Positions 1 through 9,176 of a stretch of DNA of 64,000 nucleotides are shown in pieces (within the stretch, counting starts at the first letter, position 1; every line of letters starts with the position of its first letter). The translations under genes were made by a program, and so were the position numbers. Source of the stretch: Chitinophagaceae bacterium UBA7600 (lineage in GTDB: Bacteria; Bacteroidota; Bacteroidia; Chitinophagales; Chitinophagaceae); contig DLKC01000073.1 in the NCBI GenBank assembly GCA_002478885.1, forward strand, positions 68,922 through 132,921, in the 5' to 3' direction. The notes under the pieces are model-generated. The model worked only from the letters and a program-made list of their open reading frames with translations. It was not told the DNA's origin and made no database searches.

Positions 1-11
1 AGCCCAAAACG

Positions 12-818
12 TTGAATAAAATTCAAGTATTTATAAAATTTTTAGATAAATTCTACAAACAAACGTTCGGTTATGTCGGCAATAAGCTGCTGCCAACATA
101 TCCAATAACAAATCCGTGTGCCACAAAACAGCTTCTTCTATATTTGCCTTCAAAAAAATTGGCGCCCGTTTATCACGATATTAATGGGGATACTTTCTGG
201 CTATTACCCGAAAGAGCGGTTTACTGGGAGCAGCAAAATTCACTCATCATTGCCGATCTGCACCTGGGCAAAACCGGCCATTTCAGGAAATCGGGTATTG
301 CCGTGCCACAAGCCGTTTACAAAGAAGATCTTCAACGCCTTTTTGCCCTTATTCAATACCACAAACCAGAGCAACTGATCATCGTCGGCGATATGTTTCA
401 TAGCCGCGAGAATAAGGAAATGGATTTTTTTACACGCTGGCGGAACGACCTTTTTCAACTAAACATTGAGTTGGTGAAAGGCAATCATGATATACTGCAT
501 AACGACTGGTACAGCCAAAACAGCATAAAGCTTAACAGTTCGCGGTTGCGGGTTGGCAGTTTTAGTTTTGTGCACGATCCTGCCGAAGCAGCAATCAGCG
601 AAACCGAAGAAATGTTGTATTGTTTTTCTGGTCACGTGCATCCCGGCATCCGCATCAGCAGCGGAAGCAGGCAGTCGCTTAGTTTTCCCTGTTTTCATTT
701 TTCCGGCGGAGGCGCCGTGTTGCCCGCATTCAGCCAATTCACGGGCTACGTCATCATTAAACCCAAAAAGCAGGATGCCGTTTACGCAATTGTAAATAAA
801 ACGCTTATCAAACTTTGA
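12..818 (+). CDS. pdeM: Ligase-associated metallophosphoesterase, PdeM-like
   Basis: Resembles the calcineurin-like phosphoesterases annotated as ligase-associated DNA damage response endonuclease PdeM. The metal-binding motifs are visible in order: ADLHLGKTGHFRKSG (about residues 81-95), VGDMFHS, KGNHD and GHVHPG. The frame opens at a TTG at 12 and has no Met before the first motif. The family is usually about 215 residues, so the first 40-60 residues may be untranslated; a TTG at 159 is one alternative. In other genomes the gene sits beside a DNA ligase and a helicase, which would lie left of the window. A repeat copy follows the stop. Function is inferred from family. Confidence 0.8.
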   Translation: MNKIQVFIKFLDKFYKQTFGYVGNKLLPTYPITNPCATKQLLLYLPSKKLAPVYHDINGDTFWLLPERAVYWEQQNSLIIADLHLGKTGHFRKSGIAVPQAVYKEDLQRLFALIQYHKPEQLIIVGDMFHSRENKEMDFFTRWRNDLFQLNIELVKGNHDILHNDWYSQNSIKLNSSRLRVGSFSFVHDPAEAAISETEEMLYCFSGHVHPGIRISSGSRQSLSFPCFHFSGGGAVLPAFSQFTGYVIIKPKKQDAVYAIVNKTLIKL

Positions 819-861
819 CTATAGTTGTTAATGCAATCGAAGAATAATGAGCCTTGCATTC

Positions 862-1002
862 GCCTTTCATAGCATCAGTTGTTGCGTCGCACTCTTGTAC
901 GTTCGGTCAACAATCAGCAACCGCCGATGACAATGTTACGTACGCTGAAGTGAGTGACACAACAGGCGACGCCACCTGTACTTCAGCCGGTACCAAAATA
1001 AA
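862..1002. repeat. Dispersed repeat, head-to-head pair (A on +, B on -)
   Basis: Left copy: subtype A core TTGCGTCGCAC at 882-892 followed by CTTGTAC. Right copy: subtype B, reading GTGAGTGACACAA at 950-962, then GGCGACGCC and AGCCGG. The pair lies between two convergent genes, each copy pointing away from its own gene's stop. The right copy runs into the T-run of the terminator of the 1052-3757 gene. Confidence 0.85.
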
Positions 1003-1033
1003 AAACCTGCCGGCCAAACGGCGCGACAGGCTT
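995..1033 (-). terminator. Intrinsic terminator of the GH78 gene
   Basis: On the minus strand CCTGTCG...GCC, a TTT-containing loop and GGC...CGGCAGG form a GC-rich hairpin, followed by a T-rich tract that merges with the start of the adjoining repeat. Confidence 0.75.
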
Positions 1034-1051
1034 TGGGTATATGCACGAATT

Positions 1052-3757
1052 TTAATCTGCAGTAAAATGATATTTGCCAGAGCCCACCTGCAACACTACA
1101 TAACCTTCCTCCGTGCCGCTCACTTTAATATCGTTTAGTGAAGATAATGCAATGCCGCTTTCTTTTACTGCGTCGGCAGATTTCGCTGGAACATAAACCG
1201 TGGCCGTTGTGTTGGCGGGAATTTCAACATCTAAAGAAAATTTACCATTCTCCAGTTTCCAGCCGCTGCTGAGTTTGCCGTAGTAAGTCTGAAGACTTGC
1301 CGATGCATTACTGAGCCCCCCGCCAACATGTGGCTTGATGCGGCTATGTTTATATCCAACCCCATCTTCATAAGTATCGATCCCTACCATTATACGATAC
1401 ATCCAATCGCCGATGGCGCCGTATGCATAGTGATTAAATGAGTTCATACCCGGCGTTTGAAAACTGCTGTCTGGTTTTTGGCCATCCCATCTTTCCCAGA
1501 TGGTTGTGGCCCCCATTTTCACTGGATATAACCAAGATGGATAATCCTGCTGCAACAGCAATTTGTACGCAAGGTCGGTATAGCCAAAACGTGTGAGCAC
1601 ATGACACAAATAAGGTGTGCCCAGGAAACCCGTTGTGAGGTGGTTATCGTAGCTGGCGACATTTTCTGCGAGCCTTGCAGCAGCCTGCTTACGCAGGTTT
1701 TCGGGGAACATATCAAAATTTAAGGCGAGCACATAAGCGGTTTGCGTACCAGAAATTAACCGCCCATTGGGCGTTACATACTCTTTCATGAACGCAGCCT
1801 TTATGTTTTGCAGCACTGCAGTAAAAGTGGCGGAGTCGGCTTTATTACCCAACACGTTTGCAGCATTGATCAGCAGCTGAACAGAGTTGGCATAAAAGCA
1901 CTGCGCAATCATGTATTTATCGGTTACTGCAGATCTTCCATCATTGTCGTCAAACGGCCGGTAAAACAGCCAGTCACCAAAATGAAAGCCGCTGTTCCAT
2001 AAATAATTGTTGCTATGATCGATCATGTATTTTACCCACGATTTCATACTGGCATATTGATGCTCCAGTACTTCTTTATCGCCGTAAGCGAGATACATGT
2101 TCCATGGAATAATGGTTGCACAATCTGCCCACCCCGTTGAACCACTTGCATTCGCTCCAAGTACATTCGGAACTACAAAAGGGACGCTGCCATTTGGCAG
2201 TTGGTCTGCCGCAACATCTTTCAGCCATTTGGAGAAGAAACTATTTACGCCAAAATTAAAAGTTGCAGTACGGGAGAATGCCTGTGCATCGCCGGTCCAG
2301 CCGAGGCGTTCATCACGCTGAGGGCAGTCAGTTGGCACATCGAGGAAGTTGCCACGTTGTCCCCACTGGATATTATGTTGGAGTTGGTTAATAAGTGGGT
2401 TAGAACAGCTAAATTCACCGGTTTGCTTCATATCGGAATGTAAAACAACTGCCGTAAAATTTTCGGGTTTTATTTCACCGGGGTAGTTTTCAATCTTGAT
2501 AAACCGAAAACCATAAAAAGTGAAGTGTGGTTCAAAAATTTCTTCACCTCCGCCTTTCAGGATATAGGTAGCGGTTGCCTTCGCAGCACGAAGGTTATCG
2601 GTATAAAAGTTGCCATTCTTATCCAGTACTTCAGCATGTTTGATCACGATGGAATCGCCTGCTTTGCCAGTTGCTTTCACTACTACCCAGCCAACAAGGT
2701 TTTGACCAAAGTCAAGCACTTTTTCGCCGGAAGGTGTTGTAATCACTTTTGTGGCAGTAAACGTTCCCTGCTTTGTTATTGGCTCATTTTCTGCTGCCAC
2801 CAAATTATCATATGTTGATGGGGGCACCGTAACCCCGCTCCATTTCGAGTCATCATAAGAGGCAGTTGCCCAACCGGCTTTTTCTAATCTTGCATCATAT
2901 CTTTCGCCATGGTAGATTTCCACATTTGTAATGGGGCCAGTTGAAGACTTCCAGCTATCATCCGAAATAACCGATTCTTTTGACCCATTGCTGTAGGTTA
3001 TATCAAGCTGTACCAACAGGCCAAGCGTTTTACCGTAAACATCCTTGTTATTTTCCCATGCAAGATAACCGCGATACCATCCGCTGCCTACCATTGCGCC
3101 AACTGCATTACCGCCGCTGTTAAGCATGGCAGTAACATCATATTCCTGGTATTGAAGGCGTTTGTTATAGCTTGTCCATCCTGGTGCGAGGTAAGCGTCG
3201 CCCACCCTTTTTCCATTCAGTTGAATTTCGTACATACCATGCGCTGTAACATAAAGCGTGGCCGATTTTATTTTTTTGCTGATATCGAATTTCCGGCGAA
3301 ACATAACAGCCGGCCTGTTCACAGGATCCTCCGTAAAGCCAGGCTCAATCCATTTTGCTTTGCCGTCTGCATCGTAGAATAACGCCGTTTGAAAGATCGC
3401 AGCTTCGCTCCATGCACTTGCTGCGCCACTATTGTCCCACACACGTACCTGCCAGCTATACCTCGTGCCGCTTTGCAATGGCGCGCCTTGGTATACAACA
3501 TCTACTGAGGAATCAGACAACACCTTACCGCTTTTCCATATCGCCGCTTTCGAAGAGGAAGAACTAACAATGATTTCGTACCCAGCCTGGCTTACACTTT
3601 TTTTGTCTGAAGAAAGCTGCCAGCCAAACCGAGGCTGGGCAACGCCAATGCCAACAGGATTTACCAAATGCTCTGTAACAAGATTCTGCACTTTAAGCTG
3701 TGCAAAAAGAGAGGAACCAAAAATGATTAAAACGAATGTAGAAAGAAACTTTTTCAT
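1052..3757 (-). CDS. Secreted alpha-L-rhamnosidase, GH78
   Basis: Hydrolyses terminal alpha-L-rhamnose from plant or microbial glycans. The first 19 residues (MKKFLSTFVLIIFGSSLFA) are a signal peptide. The N-terminal beta-sandwich region has the typical opening with NPVGIGVAQPRFGW, and the catalytic (alpha/alpha)6 barrel carries the GH78 hallmark DCPQRDERLGWTGDAQ near residues 475-490 and WERWDG near residue 750. At 901 residues it is full length. There is no SusC/SusD pair, regulator or rhamnose catabolic gene beside it; its neighbours are a lipoprotein and a second glycosidase on the same strand. Rhamnosidase activity is inferred from family; substrate is unknown. Confidence 0.9.
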   Translation of the reverse strand: MKKFLSTFVLIIFGSSLFAQLKVQNLVTEHLVNPVGIGVAQPRFGWQLSSDKKSVSQAGYEIIVSSSSSKAAIWKSGKVLSDSSVDVVYQGAPLQSGTRYSWQVRVWDNSGAASAWSEAAIFQTALFYDADGKAKWIEPGFTEDPVNRPAVMFRRKFDISKKIKSATLYVTAHGMYEIQLNGKRVGDAYLAPGWTSYNKRLQYQEYDVTAMLNSGGNAVGAMVGSGWYRGYLAWENNKDVYGKTLGLLVQLDITYSNGSKESVISDDSWKSSTGPITNVEIYHGERYDARLEKAGWATASYDDSKWSGVTVPPSTYDNLVAAENEPITKQGTFTATKVITTPSGEKVLDFGQNLVGWVVVKATGKAGDSIVIKHAEVLDKNGNFYTDNLRAAKATATYILKGGGEEIFEPHFTFYGFRFIKIENYPGEIKPENFTAVVLHSDMKQTGEFSCSNPLINQLQHNIQWGQRGNFLDVPTDCPQRDERLGWTGDAQAFSRTATFNFGVNSFFSKWLKDVAADQLPNGSVPFVVPNVLGANASGSTGWADCATIIPWNMYLAYGDKEVLEHQYASMKSWVKYMIDHSNNYLWNSGFHFGDWLFYRPFDDNDGRSAVTDKYMIAQCFYANSVQLLINAANVLGNKADSATFTAVLQNIKAAFMKEYVTPNGRLISGTQTAYVLALNFDMFPENLRKQAAARLAENVASYDNHLTTGFLGTPYLCHVLTRFGYTDLAYKLLLQQDYPSWLYPVKMGATTIWERWDGQKPDSSFQTPGMNSFNHYAYGAIGDWMYRIMVGIDTYEDGVGYKHSRIKPHVGGGLSNASASLQTYYGKLSSGWKLENGKFSLDVEIPANTTATVYVPAKSADAVKESGIALSSLNDIKVSGTEEGYVVLQVGSGKYHFTAD

Positions 3758-3842
3758 GGCAGTGGCTGTTAAAAATTAAGGCTTTAAATGTAAAGCATAA
3801 GCGCCAACCAACCATCATGCACTGTTATGAAGTAAAAGAATT

Positions 3843-3898
3843 ATTTGTGACCAGGCTGTAGCTATTATGCCAACAACTGTTGCGTCGCACACTTTTGC
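3843..3898 (+). repeat. Dispersed repeat, subtype A
   Basis: ATTTGTG and CCAGGCTG precede the core TTGCGTCGCAC at 3880-3890. It lies between two minus-strand genes and points against both, an exception to the usual orientation. Confidence 0.8.
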
Positions 3899-4004
3899 TC
3901 CATCGCCATAGTCAACAAACAACGTGGCCCTTTAACCTTTAAGCAATGCTCCACGAATAGACGTAGGTTCCGGCTGGCGCGCCGCATTTTTTCAATGCAA
4001 ATGG

Positions 4005-4781
4005 CTAATCGTAATAGGCAAGTGTACGCTGAGTAATGGCAAAGGGCTTATTGTTTTTGTAGCAATTCCGTTTGCGCCAGTTGCCTGTTTCATCGTGGTC
4101 GCTGTAGGTAAAAACATATTCATCAAGTAAGCGGTTGGCTCCATCATACACTGTATAGCCAACTTCAGAGCCGTTGTCGTCGTAAGTGTATTTAATCAGT
4201 TTTACAACATTCCTCTTTGAGTCGTACTGCCGGCTCTCCGTTAATTGCCTGGAGTTATCATAGCTGAAGCTGTATTTATCAGCCAAGTTTGAGTCAGGAT
4301 TGAACTGTTCTATTTCGAGCAGGTTAAAATCTTTATCAAATTTTCGGCTATATCGTTTGTAAGACTTACCGTTTGTATCTATTGCAAAAGATTCACCCAT
4401 CATGCCGGTATTGCCATTTGCCTGGTCTTTCATTTTTATGCCGAGGCGGCCGTCTCTTTGCAACAAAAGATCTTCATTGAATTTGCCCTGTACATCGAGC
4501 AGCGACATATCGGCAGCATTTGTGTCTTTAACATCGGGTGCATGCAAGGCCCAGCCGGTTACCGCACCTTCCATATTGAACGCATAAACTTTTACAAGAT
4601 AGCCGGGCTTTGGCGTACCTGCCGAGTCATTGCTGAGATACCAGGTAGAATCCATGAGTTTTGCAGCATGGCCGTTCAATTTTTCTTTAAACGCAGATGA
4701 TCCATAAGGCGACACCATTTCGCACGCAATTACCAGGCAGGACAACAATGAAAACACTGCAAATAATTTTTTGCCACTCAT
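4005..4781 (-). CDS. Putative lipoprotein with YD-like repeats
   Basis: No named family recognised. The N-terminus (MSGKKLFAVFSLLSCLVIAC) ends in a lipobox with Cys20, so the mature protein should be lipid-anchored. The second half has degenerate tyrosine/aspartate repeats of the type YSFSYDNSRQLTESRQYD, YTYDDNGSEVGYTVYD and YVFTYSDHDETGNW, reminiscent of YD or MORN-like toxin-cage repeats but too few for an RHS protein. It sits between two glycosidase genes on the same strand with about 230-250 bp gaps on each side, so shared transcription is uncertain. Role unknown. Confidence 0.65.
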   Translation of the reverse strand: MSGKKLFAVFSLLSCLVIACEMVSPYGSSAFKEKLNGHAAKLMDSTWYLSNDSAGTPKPGYLVKVYAFNMEGAVTGWALHAPDVKDTNAADMSLLDVQGKFNEDLLLQRDGRLGIKMKDQANGNTGMMGESFAIDTNGKSYKRYSRKFDKDFNLLEIEQFNPDSNLADKYSFSYDNSRQLTESRQYDSKRNVVKLIKYTYDDNGSEVGYTVYDGANRLLDEYVFTYSDHDETGNWRKRNCYKNNKPFAITQRTLAYYD

Positions 4782-4828
4782 GTTGAATCAGTTTAAAACT
4801 AATACAGCGGGTAATAATTTTACGGCAG

Positions 4829-4836
4829 CAAAAATA
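4829..4836 (-). promoter_or_regulatory. Possible -7 element of the lipoprotein gene
   Basis: Reads TATTTTTG on the minus strand, matching the Bacteroidota -7 consensus TAnnTTTG, about 48 bp before the ATG. No TTTG is seen at the expected upstream distance. Confidence 0.35.
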
Positions 4837-4952
4837 AATGAAAGGCGATAAACTTCGTGTAAATAAACTACCGCTAAATTGCGCGGCCTAAACATACCAT
4901 TACATGAGTTTACAAGCCTCAGGGGAAATATGGCTCAGAGGCGTTGCAACAG

Positions 4953-5012
4953 CCGAAGTGTGCGACGCAACAGAAGCCCAATGACTGCTCAGTAGCCTGG
5001 CCCACAAAAAAG
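4953..5012 (-). repeat. Dispersed repeat, subtype A
   Basis: GTGCGACGCAA at 4960-4970, then GCCTGG and ACAAAAAAG on the plus strand. It directly abuts the stop codon of the 5013-7694 minus-strand gene, in the usual orientation. Confidence 0.85.
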
Positions 5013-7694
5013 TTATTTCAATTTTATCACCCTCATGTAATCAAGCATTGCCTGGTTAACAACCTCGTTCATATTCTCATTGAACGGTTCAAAGCTAAGC
5101 GTAATATTATGTGTTCCTTTTGTTAGCCGGGTTTGTATTGAATTGCTAAAGCCCCAGTTGCTCCACTCATCGCGCCCACGCTGTGGGAAAACAAAAGTTC
5201 CGGCATAAACCGCATCGATCTTTATCGTGCGGATGGCACATTTGTTTTCTGTGTTTGTGGGGCCATTGCCATTGGCGTAACGAAAATCAATTGCATATAA
5301 ACCAGTTTCGCTAACCGTTACCGGAATAATAATGTTTGTATTTATCTGTTTAGCAACTTCAACAAAACCATCGCCGCTAAATCCTTTGTAAGCCGCACCG
5401 GATTTTGCTGCAAACATTTCGAGCTGGTATTCCTGCAACATGCCTTTTACAACTGTGGTTACCGGCTCGGAAGCAAAAGACTCCACATTGTTTTTATCAA
5501 CGGCTATTACGTGGTATTCGGCGTAAGCATCGCCGGCAAGGGTAACATTTGTTTCTTTTGTGGTAAGCATCAACTCGCCATTTTTCAAAACTTTATAGTT
5601 AACAGCAGAGGGAATAGCCTGCCATGAATAAAGATTGCCCTGTTTGTTAACAACAGGTGCGGCTGGAGTAAAACTATTATCTACAAGATTCGTCCTGTCT
5701 TCGGGCAGCACATTGTTTGCGAGAACGATTTTTACGGTATGTCTCCCGATAAGTGTAGAAGGGATGGATGCGTCTGCAACCGTTTTTCCGTCGAGCCAAA
5801 ATGATTTTATTTTATTGCCGTACCCTTCCATTGCTATATCAAGTATTGCATTTCGGTAGCTAAAATTATCGAGGCTTCGCTTGCCCTCCAAAACTTTTGG
5901 TACAAATGGCTGAAAAGATAAATCGCCTGCATTGAACTTTATTCCGAAAAGCACTTTATGAACAATGCTTATGTTACCGGAAAGGCTCCACAACATATTG
6001 CTCGAGTTAATTTGCGTACCAGCAAAATCACCATCCTGCGCTACAAAATTTTCTTTGTTTGTAAGAAACATTGCGGCTGGCCGATAAATCGCAGCAATGC
6101 TTTGCATGGCCGAAGTTTCGCTACCAGCTTTTGCTGCTGCCCAAAGCCAGTAAGTTTGCACAAATGGCCAAACTGCATTATTATGATATGGCGGAATGCC
6201 CGGTATATTGGGAAAAATGCAAGGAATGCCAAAAGCAGTTACAGGCGTATTTTGCAGTATTTGTTTTTGCCTTTCTTCACCTGCAATGCCAAAAATAACA
6301 CACAGTGCTTCGCCCAATGCCTCTGAACGTTCTGATAATATTTTATAATTTCTTCCATACAAAAACTGCCCGTAATAACCCTTTGACGGGATCCACAAAT
6401 ATTTATTGATGCCAGCTTTTATTCGTTCAGCATTTTGGCTGTATTTGCCTGCAGTTTTTTCTTGTTTCAATAGAGTTGCCATGTTGGCCAAAACCATATT
6501 GGCTTCGTAATGAACTGCGTTGGTGCCAAGGCATTCGCTTTCGAAAATATCTGCGGGCTGCATCCATTTTGGATAGGTTTCTTCGCGCCAGTCGAGAAAA
6601 GAAGATTCACCTTTTACTAACCCTGTTTCCCTATCGTATACACTATTAAGATCATCGTCAATGGAGTTTTTGATAATCATATAAGCTTGCTGCAGCCAGT
6701 CTTTATCGCCGGTTACTTTATACAATTCCCATGCGGCAACGGCCCAGATCATTCGGTCAGTTGAGCAAGGCCACGCGCCTCCTGTACCTGTATCCTGGAT
6801 GATTCTGCCATTCTTATTCACTTTTCGCAATAGGCTGTTTTTTGCAACCTTTGGTTGCAGGTGTGCCATAGAAAGGATAATGCTGTAGCTGATATCTCTC
6901 GTCCAAACCCCAGCCCATTCTTTACCGGTCCTGAAAGTGCTGTCTTGCTCAACAGCTTTTATCATTTCTTCAATTGACATGTTATACAATGCATCCGAAA
7001 TAGGATAAGCCGATTTGTATTGCGGAAATCCGGTAATGTCTTTTGTCAGTCTCCAGTTTGCAGCAGTCTGGCTTTTTTCATCATATGCATTCATCACGAG
7101 ATCGGTCTCATAAATCCCATCACCGTCAACATCTTTTAATTGAAGTTGCGGGTGATTAACAAGGTTATCAAAATCCCAGATCAGCGGTGATGAATTGCCG
7201 GCAACATACACACCTTTAAAATCTTCTTTGTATATCTTATCGCCTTTGTAAGTGGTAAAATAACCCTGTTTGTTAAGTGCAGCCAGCACAGCACGCATAT
7301 CAAGCCTTATTTTCAGTTTTGCATTGGCAGGAAGAAAAATATTGTCGGCCACTTTTGAGCTATCATTGAACTGCTCACCGAATTTTATCACAGGCGTCTC
7401 CGTATTGCCAGTGGCGGATAGATAGTTGAAATGATGGTCTTTCCCGGGCGCCATTTCATTGTCCTTCCCATTAATACTAAACTTAAAGGTTATTTGCGGG
7501 CTCTTGAATGCGTTTGCCGGGCTTTTATAGTCCGAGTTTATTTCTTTTGAAGATACAGCCATTGCCTTATACTTATTTTGTTGAACAATGCTATCAGCAT
7601 AAACCGTAAAATTTTCAAATTTCCAGATGGGGTTTTGTGCATTGATAGCTGTCACGGCCAACAGGTTTATGATGAATAAAAAAGCGCTACGCAT
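5013..7694 (-). CDS. Secreted six-hairpin glycosidase with C-terminal carbohydrate-binding domain
   Basis: A signal peptide (cut near AINA-Q) leads a long N-terminal beta region, then an (alpha/alpha)6 catalytic barrel from about residue 230 to 640 with GKEWAGVWTRDISYS, STDRMIWAVAAWELY and YWLWAAAKAG, the pattern of GH63/GH37 or MGH1-like enzymes often labelled glycogen debranching. The last 120 residues (AIDFRYANGNGPTN ... QRGRDEWSNWGFS) resemble a CBM6/35-type galactose-binding fold. An exact GH family cannot be assigned by eye. With the GH78 enzyme nearby it suggests periplasmic or extracellular breakdown of a branched glycan. A -33/-7 promoter lies at 7711-7738. Confidence 0.75.
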   Translation of the reverse strand: MRSAFLFIINLLAVTAINAQNPIWKFENFTVYADSIVQQNKYKAMAVSSKEINSDYKSPANAFKSPQITFKFSINGKDNEMAPGKDHHFNYLSATGNTETPVIKFGEQFNDSSKVADNIFLPANAKLKIRLDMRAVLAALNKQGYFTTYKGDKIYKEDFKGVYVAGNSSPLIWDFDNLVNHPQLQLKDVDGDGIYETDLVMNAYDEKSQTAANWRLTKDITGFPQYKSAYPISDALYNMSIEEMIKAVEQDSTFRTGKEWAGVWTRDISYSIILSMAHLQPKVAKNSLLRKVNKNGRIIQDTGTGGAWPCSTDRMIWAVAAWELYKVTGDKDWLQQAYMIIKNSIDDDLNSVYDRETGLVKGESSFLDWREETYPKWMQPADIFESECLGTNAVHYEANMVLANMATLLKQEKTAGKYSQNAERIKAGINKYLWIPSKGYYGQFLYGRNYKILSERSEALGEALCVIFGIAGEERQKQILQNTPVTAFGIPCIFPNIPGIPPYHNNAVWPFVQTYWLWAAAKAGSETSAMQSIAAIYRPAAMFLTNKENFVAQDGDFAGTQINSSNMLWSLSGNISIVHKVLFGIKFNAGDLSFQPFVPKVLEGKRSLDNFSYRNAILDIAMEGYGNKIKSFWLDGKTVADASIPSTLIGRHTVKIVLANNVLPEDRTNLVDNSFTPAAPVVNKQGNLYSWQAIPSAVNYKVLKNGELMLTTKETNVTLAGDAYAEYHVIAVDKNNVESFASEPVTTVVKGMLQEYQLEMFAAKSGAAYKGFSGDGFVEVAKQINTNIIIPVTVSETGLYAIDFRYANGNGPTNTENKCAIRTIKIDAVYAGTFVFPQRGRDEWSNWGFSNSIQTRLTKGTHNITLSFEPFNENMNEVVNQAMLDYMRVIKLK

Positions 7695-7710
7695 AACACG
7701 ATCGTTTCGG

Positions 7711-7738
7711 CAAAATTACAGCATCGGTTTCTCACAAA
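7711..7738 (-). promoter_or_regulatory. -33/-7 promoter of the six-hairpin glycosidase
   Basis: On the minus strand TTTG (7738-7735), a 16-bp gap, then TAATTTTG (7718-7711), matching the Bacteroidota TTTG / TAnnTTTG promoter. The start codon follows 16 bp later. Confidence 0.5.
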
Positions 7739-7757
7739 AACTATCCTTTGTCATGGT

Positions 7758-7820
7758 GATTTTTTGGAGCCAGGCATTCGCAACAAACCTCATCGTTCCT
7801 TGCGTCGCACACTTGTGCAA
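7758..7820 (+). repeat. Dispersed repeat, subtype A
   Basis: TTTTTTGGAGCCAGGC, then ATCGTTCC, core TTGCGTCGCAC at 7800-7810, and CTTGTGC. It sits in a divergent promoter region rather than behind a gene, and overlaps the upstream side of the glycosidase promoter zone. Confidence 0.85.
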
Positions 7821-8027
7821 TCAGTCCGGAAGTCAGCAAAAAGTGAATAGCCGTTGCTTGCAACAAAGAATTCGGCATCTATTAATCATGCTTGAGGAAA
7901 AAAGTTCTCAAAAAATCATAAAAAAATTGTTAGTTGTACGCCGATACAACTGCTGGAATGAAAGCGGCAGAATATAGCGTCTTATAATCCGCATACAGGA
8001 AAGCAACAGAAGTTACATAATGCACAC

Positions 8028-9143
8028 ATGAATATCTTTTATTCACTGGTCTTCTCGAACAGTCCGCTTTACAGGATTACACGCCATGTTTTTTTCTGGC
8101 TGCTATGGATTTGCTTTTTCGCATTTATAGAAACCTATCGCATGTATGAAATGTGGCATAAGGATTTCTTTGCATACTTCCCTATTGCTATTGGATCAAT
8201 GCTGATACAAGTCCCTATCGACATTGCGTTTTGCTACTCTGTTATTTATTTTCTGCTGCCGCATTTTTTTTTGAAGGGCCGGTACGCCGCGTTTGTAATT
8301 GGCTGGATCGTACTTGTATTTGCAGCCGGAACTTTACAAACAGTATATTTTTATTCCGTGGTCTCTGCATACAGAACATGGCTGGGCCTAAGTCCGCTTG
8401 TGCAAAAGAGCTCGCTTTTTCTTGGCGCTCTTGAATGTGTAGGCTCTCTTAACACAGAAGGAGGTTTCGCCATCGCCATAAAGTTTGGGAAGATGTTTGC
8501 GGTAAAGCAAAAAGAAGCCGAATTATTGAGCAGTGAAAAAGCCCGCTTACTTGAAACCGTTGAAGCCAATGCCGGCGATGCCATTAAACCAACATTTTTA
8601 TTCAATGCACTTAACAGGCTTTATTCCCTTACGCAGGAAAAGAATATCGATACGGCAGAAAGCATTAAAAAAATCAACGACCTTATTCTCTATACAAGCA
8701 ACGATGCCAAGCAAAATATTCTTCCGCTGCAAAAAGAAATTGATTCTTTAAAAGAATACATCGAACTCGAAAAAATTTCCTACGACTATGCCATACGCAC
8801 CCACTTCAGTTGTAATGGCAGCACCGTTAACAAGCACGTTACACCATATGTGTTAATACCTATTGCTGAATATGTAATGAGCAGCCTAGGTGGCCGCACC
8901 GTGAAAGATCCTTGGTTGAATACAGAGATCAACATCAAAAACAATGAAGTGCAGGTAAAAATATGCAGTAGCAAACCGCCGGAAACCTCTACCCTGCTCG
9001 GTGAAAAGAACAATAACCTGCTTTTGACCGAACAACGTTTAAAACTGCTTTATCCTGGTGGTTTCGCCTTAAAAAAACAATTGGAAACGGACAGGCTCGA
9101 AATCGAATTGAACATCAACCTGGGTATGCGCCTTGGTGCATAA
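8028..9143 (+). CDS. LytS-type sensor kinase homologue lacking the phospho-acceptor His
   Basis: Architecture of a LytS/YehU-type sensor: three or four N-terminal membrane segments (about residues 15-35, 45-80, 85-115), a short coiled stretch, then a His_kinase-like region. The catalytic motif reads IKPTFLFNALNRLYSL; the histidine expected in PHFLFN is Thr189 (codon ACA at 8592). The N-box, usually IENAIKH, reads AEYVMSSLGG, and no clear glycine-rich ATP lid remains. It is therefore probably a pseudokinase. An intact sensor (9582) and regulator (10635) follow on the same strand after a terminator and 438 bp. Length and frame are intact, which argues against a dying pseudogene. Confidence 0.8.
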   Translation: MNIFYSLVFSNSPLYRITRHVFFWLLWICFFAFIETYRMYEMWHKDFFAYFPIAIGSMLIQVPIDIAFCYSVIYFLLPHFFLKGRYAAFVIGWIVLVFAAGTLQTVYFYSVVSAYRTWLGLSPLVQKSSLFLGALECVGSLNTEGGFAIAIKFGKMFAVKQKEAELLSSEKARLLETVEANAGDAIKPTFLFNALNRLYSLTQEKNIDTAESIKKINDLILYTSNDAKQNILPLQKEIDSLKEYIELEKISYDYAIRTHFSCNGSTVNKHVTPYVLIPIAEYVMSSLGGRTVKDPWLNTEINIKNNEVQVKICSSKPPETSTLLGEKNNNLLLTEQRLKLLYPGGFALKKQLETDRLEIELNINLGMRLGA

Positions 9144-9176
9144 AAAAAAGCGTGTAGTGGAAACCACTCGCTTTTA
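9143..9176 (+). terminator. Intrinsic terminator after the sensor homologue
   Basis: AAAAGCG and CGCTTTT enclose a second stem AGTGG/CCACT with an AAA loop, beginning at the stop codon. Confidence 0.65.

Larger units (their letters stand above)
7695..8027. other. Divergent intergenic region, 333 bp
   Basis: Separates the minus-strand glycosidase from the plus-strand sensor gene. It holds the glycosidase promoter and one repeat copy; no supported ORF or RNA gene is seen in the rest, which is A/T rich before 8028. Confidence 0.6.

Noticed and set aside
854..1138. 94-codon plus-strand frame
   Set aside because: It spans the repeat pair and a terminator between convergent genes and has no protein-like features.
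3970..4004. GGCTGGCGCGCC near the lipoprotein gene stop as a second repeat copy
   Set aside because: No core sequence lies beside it, so it was left out of the count.
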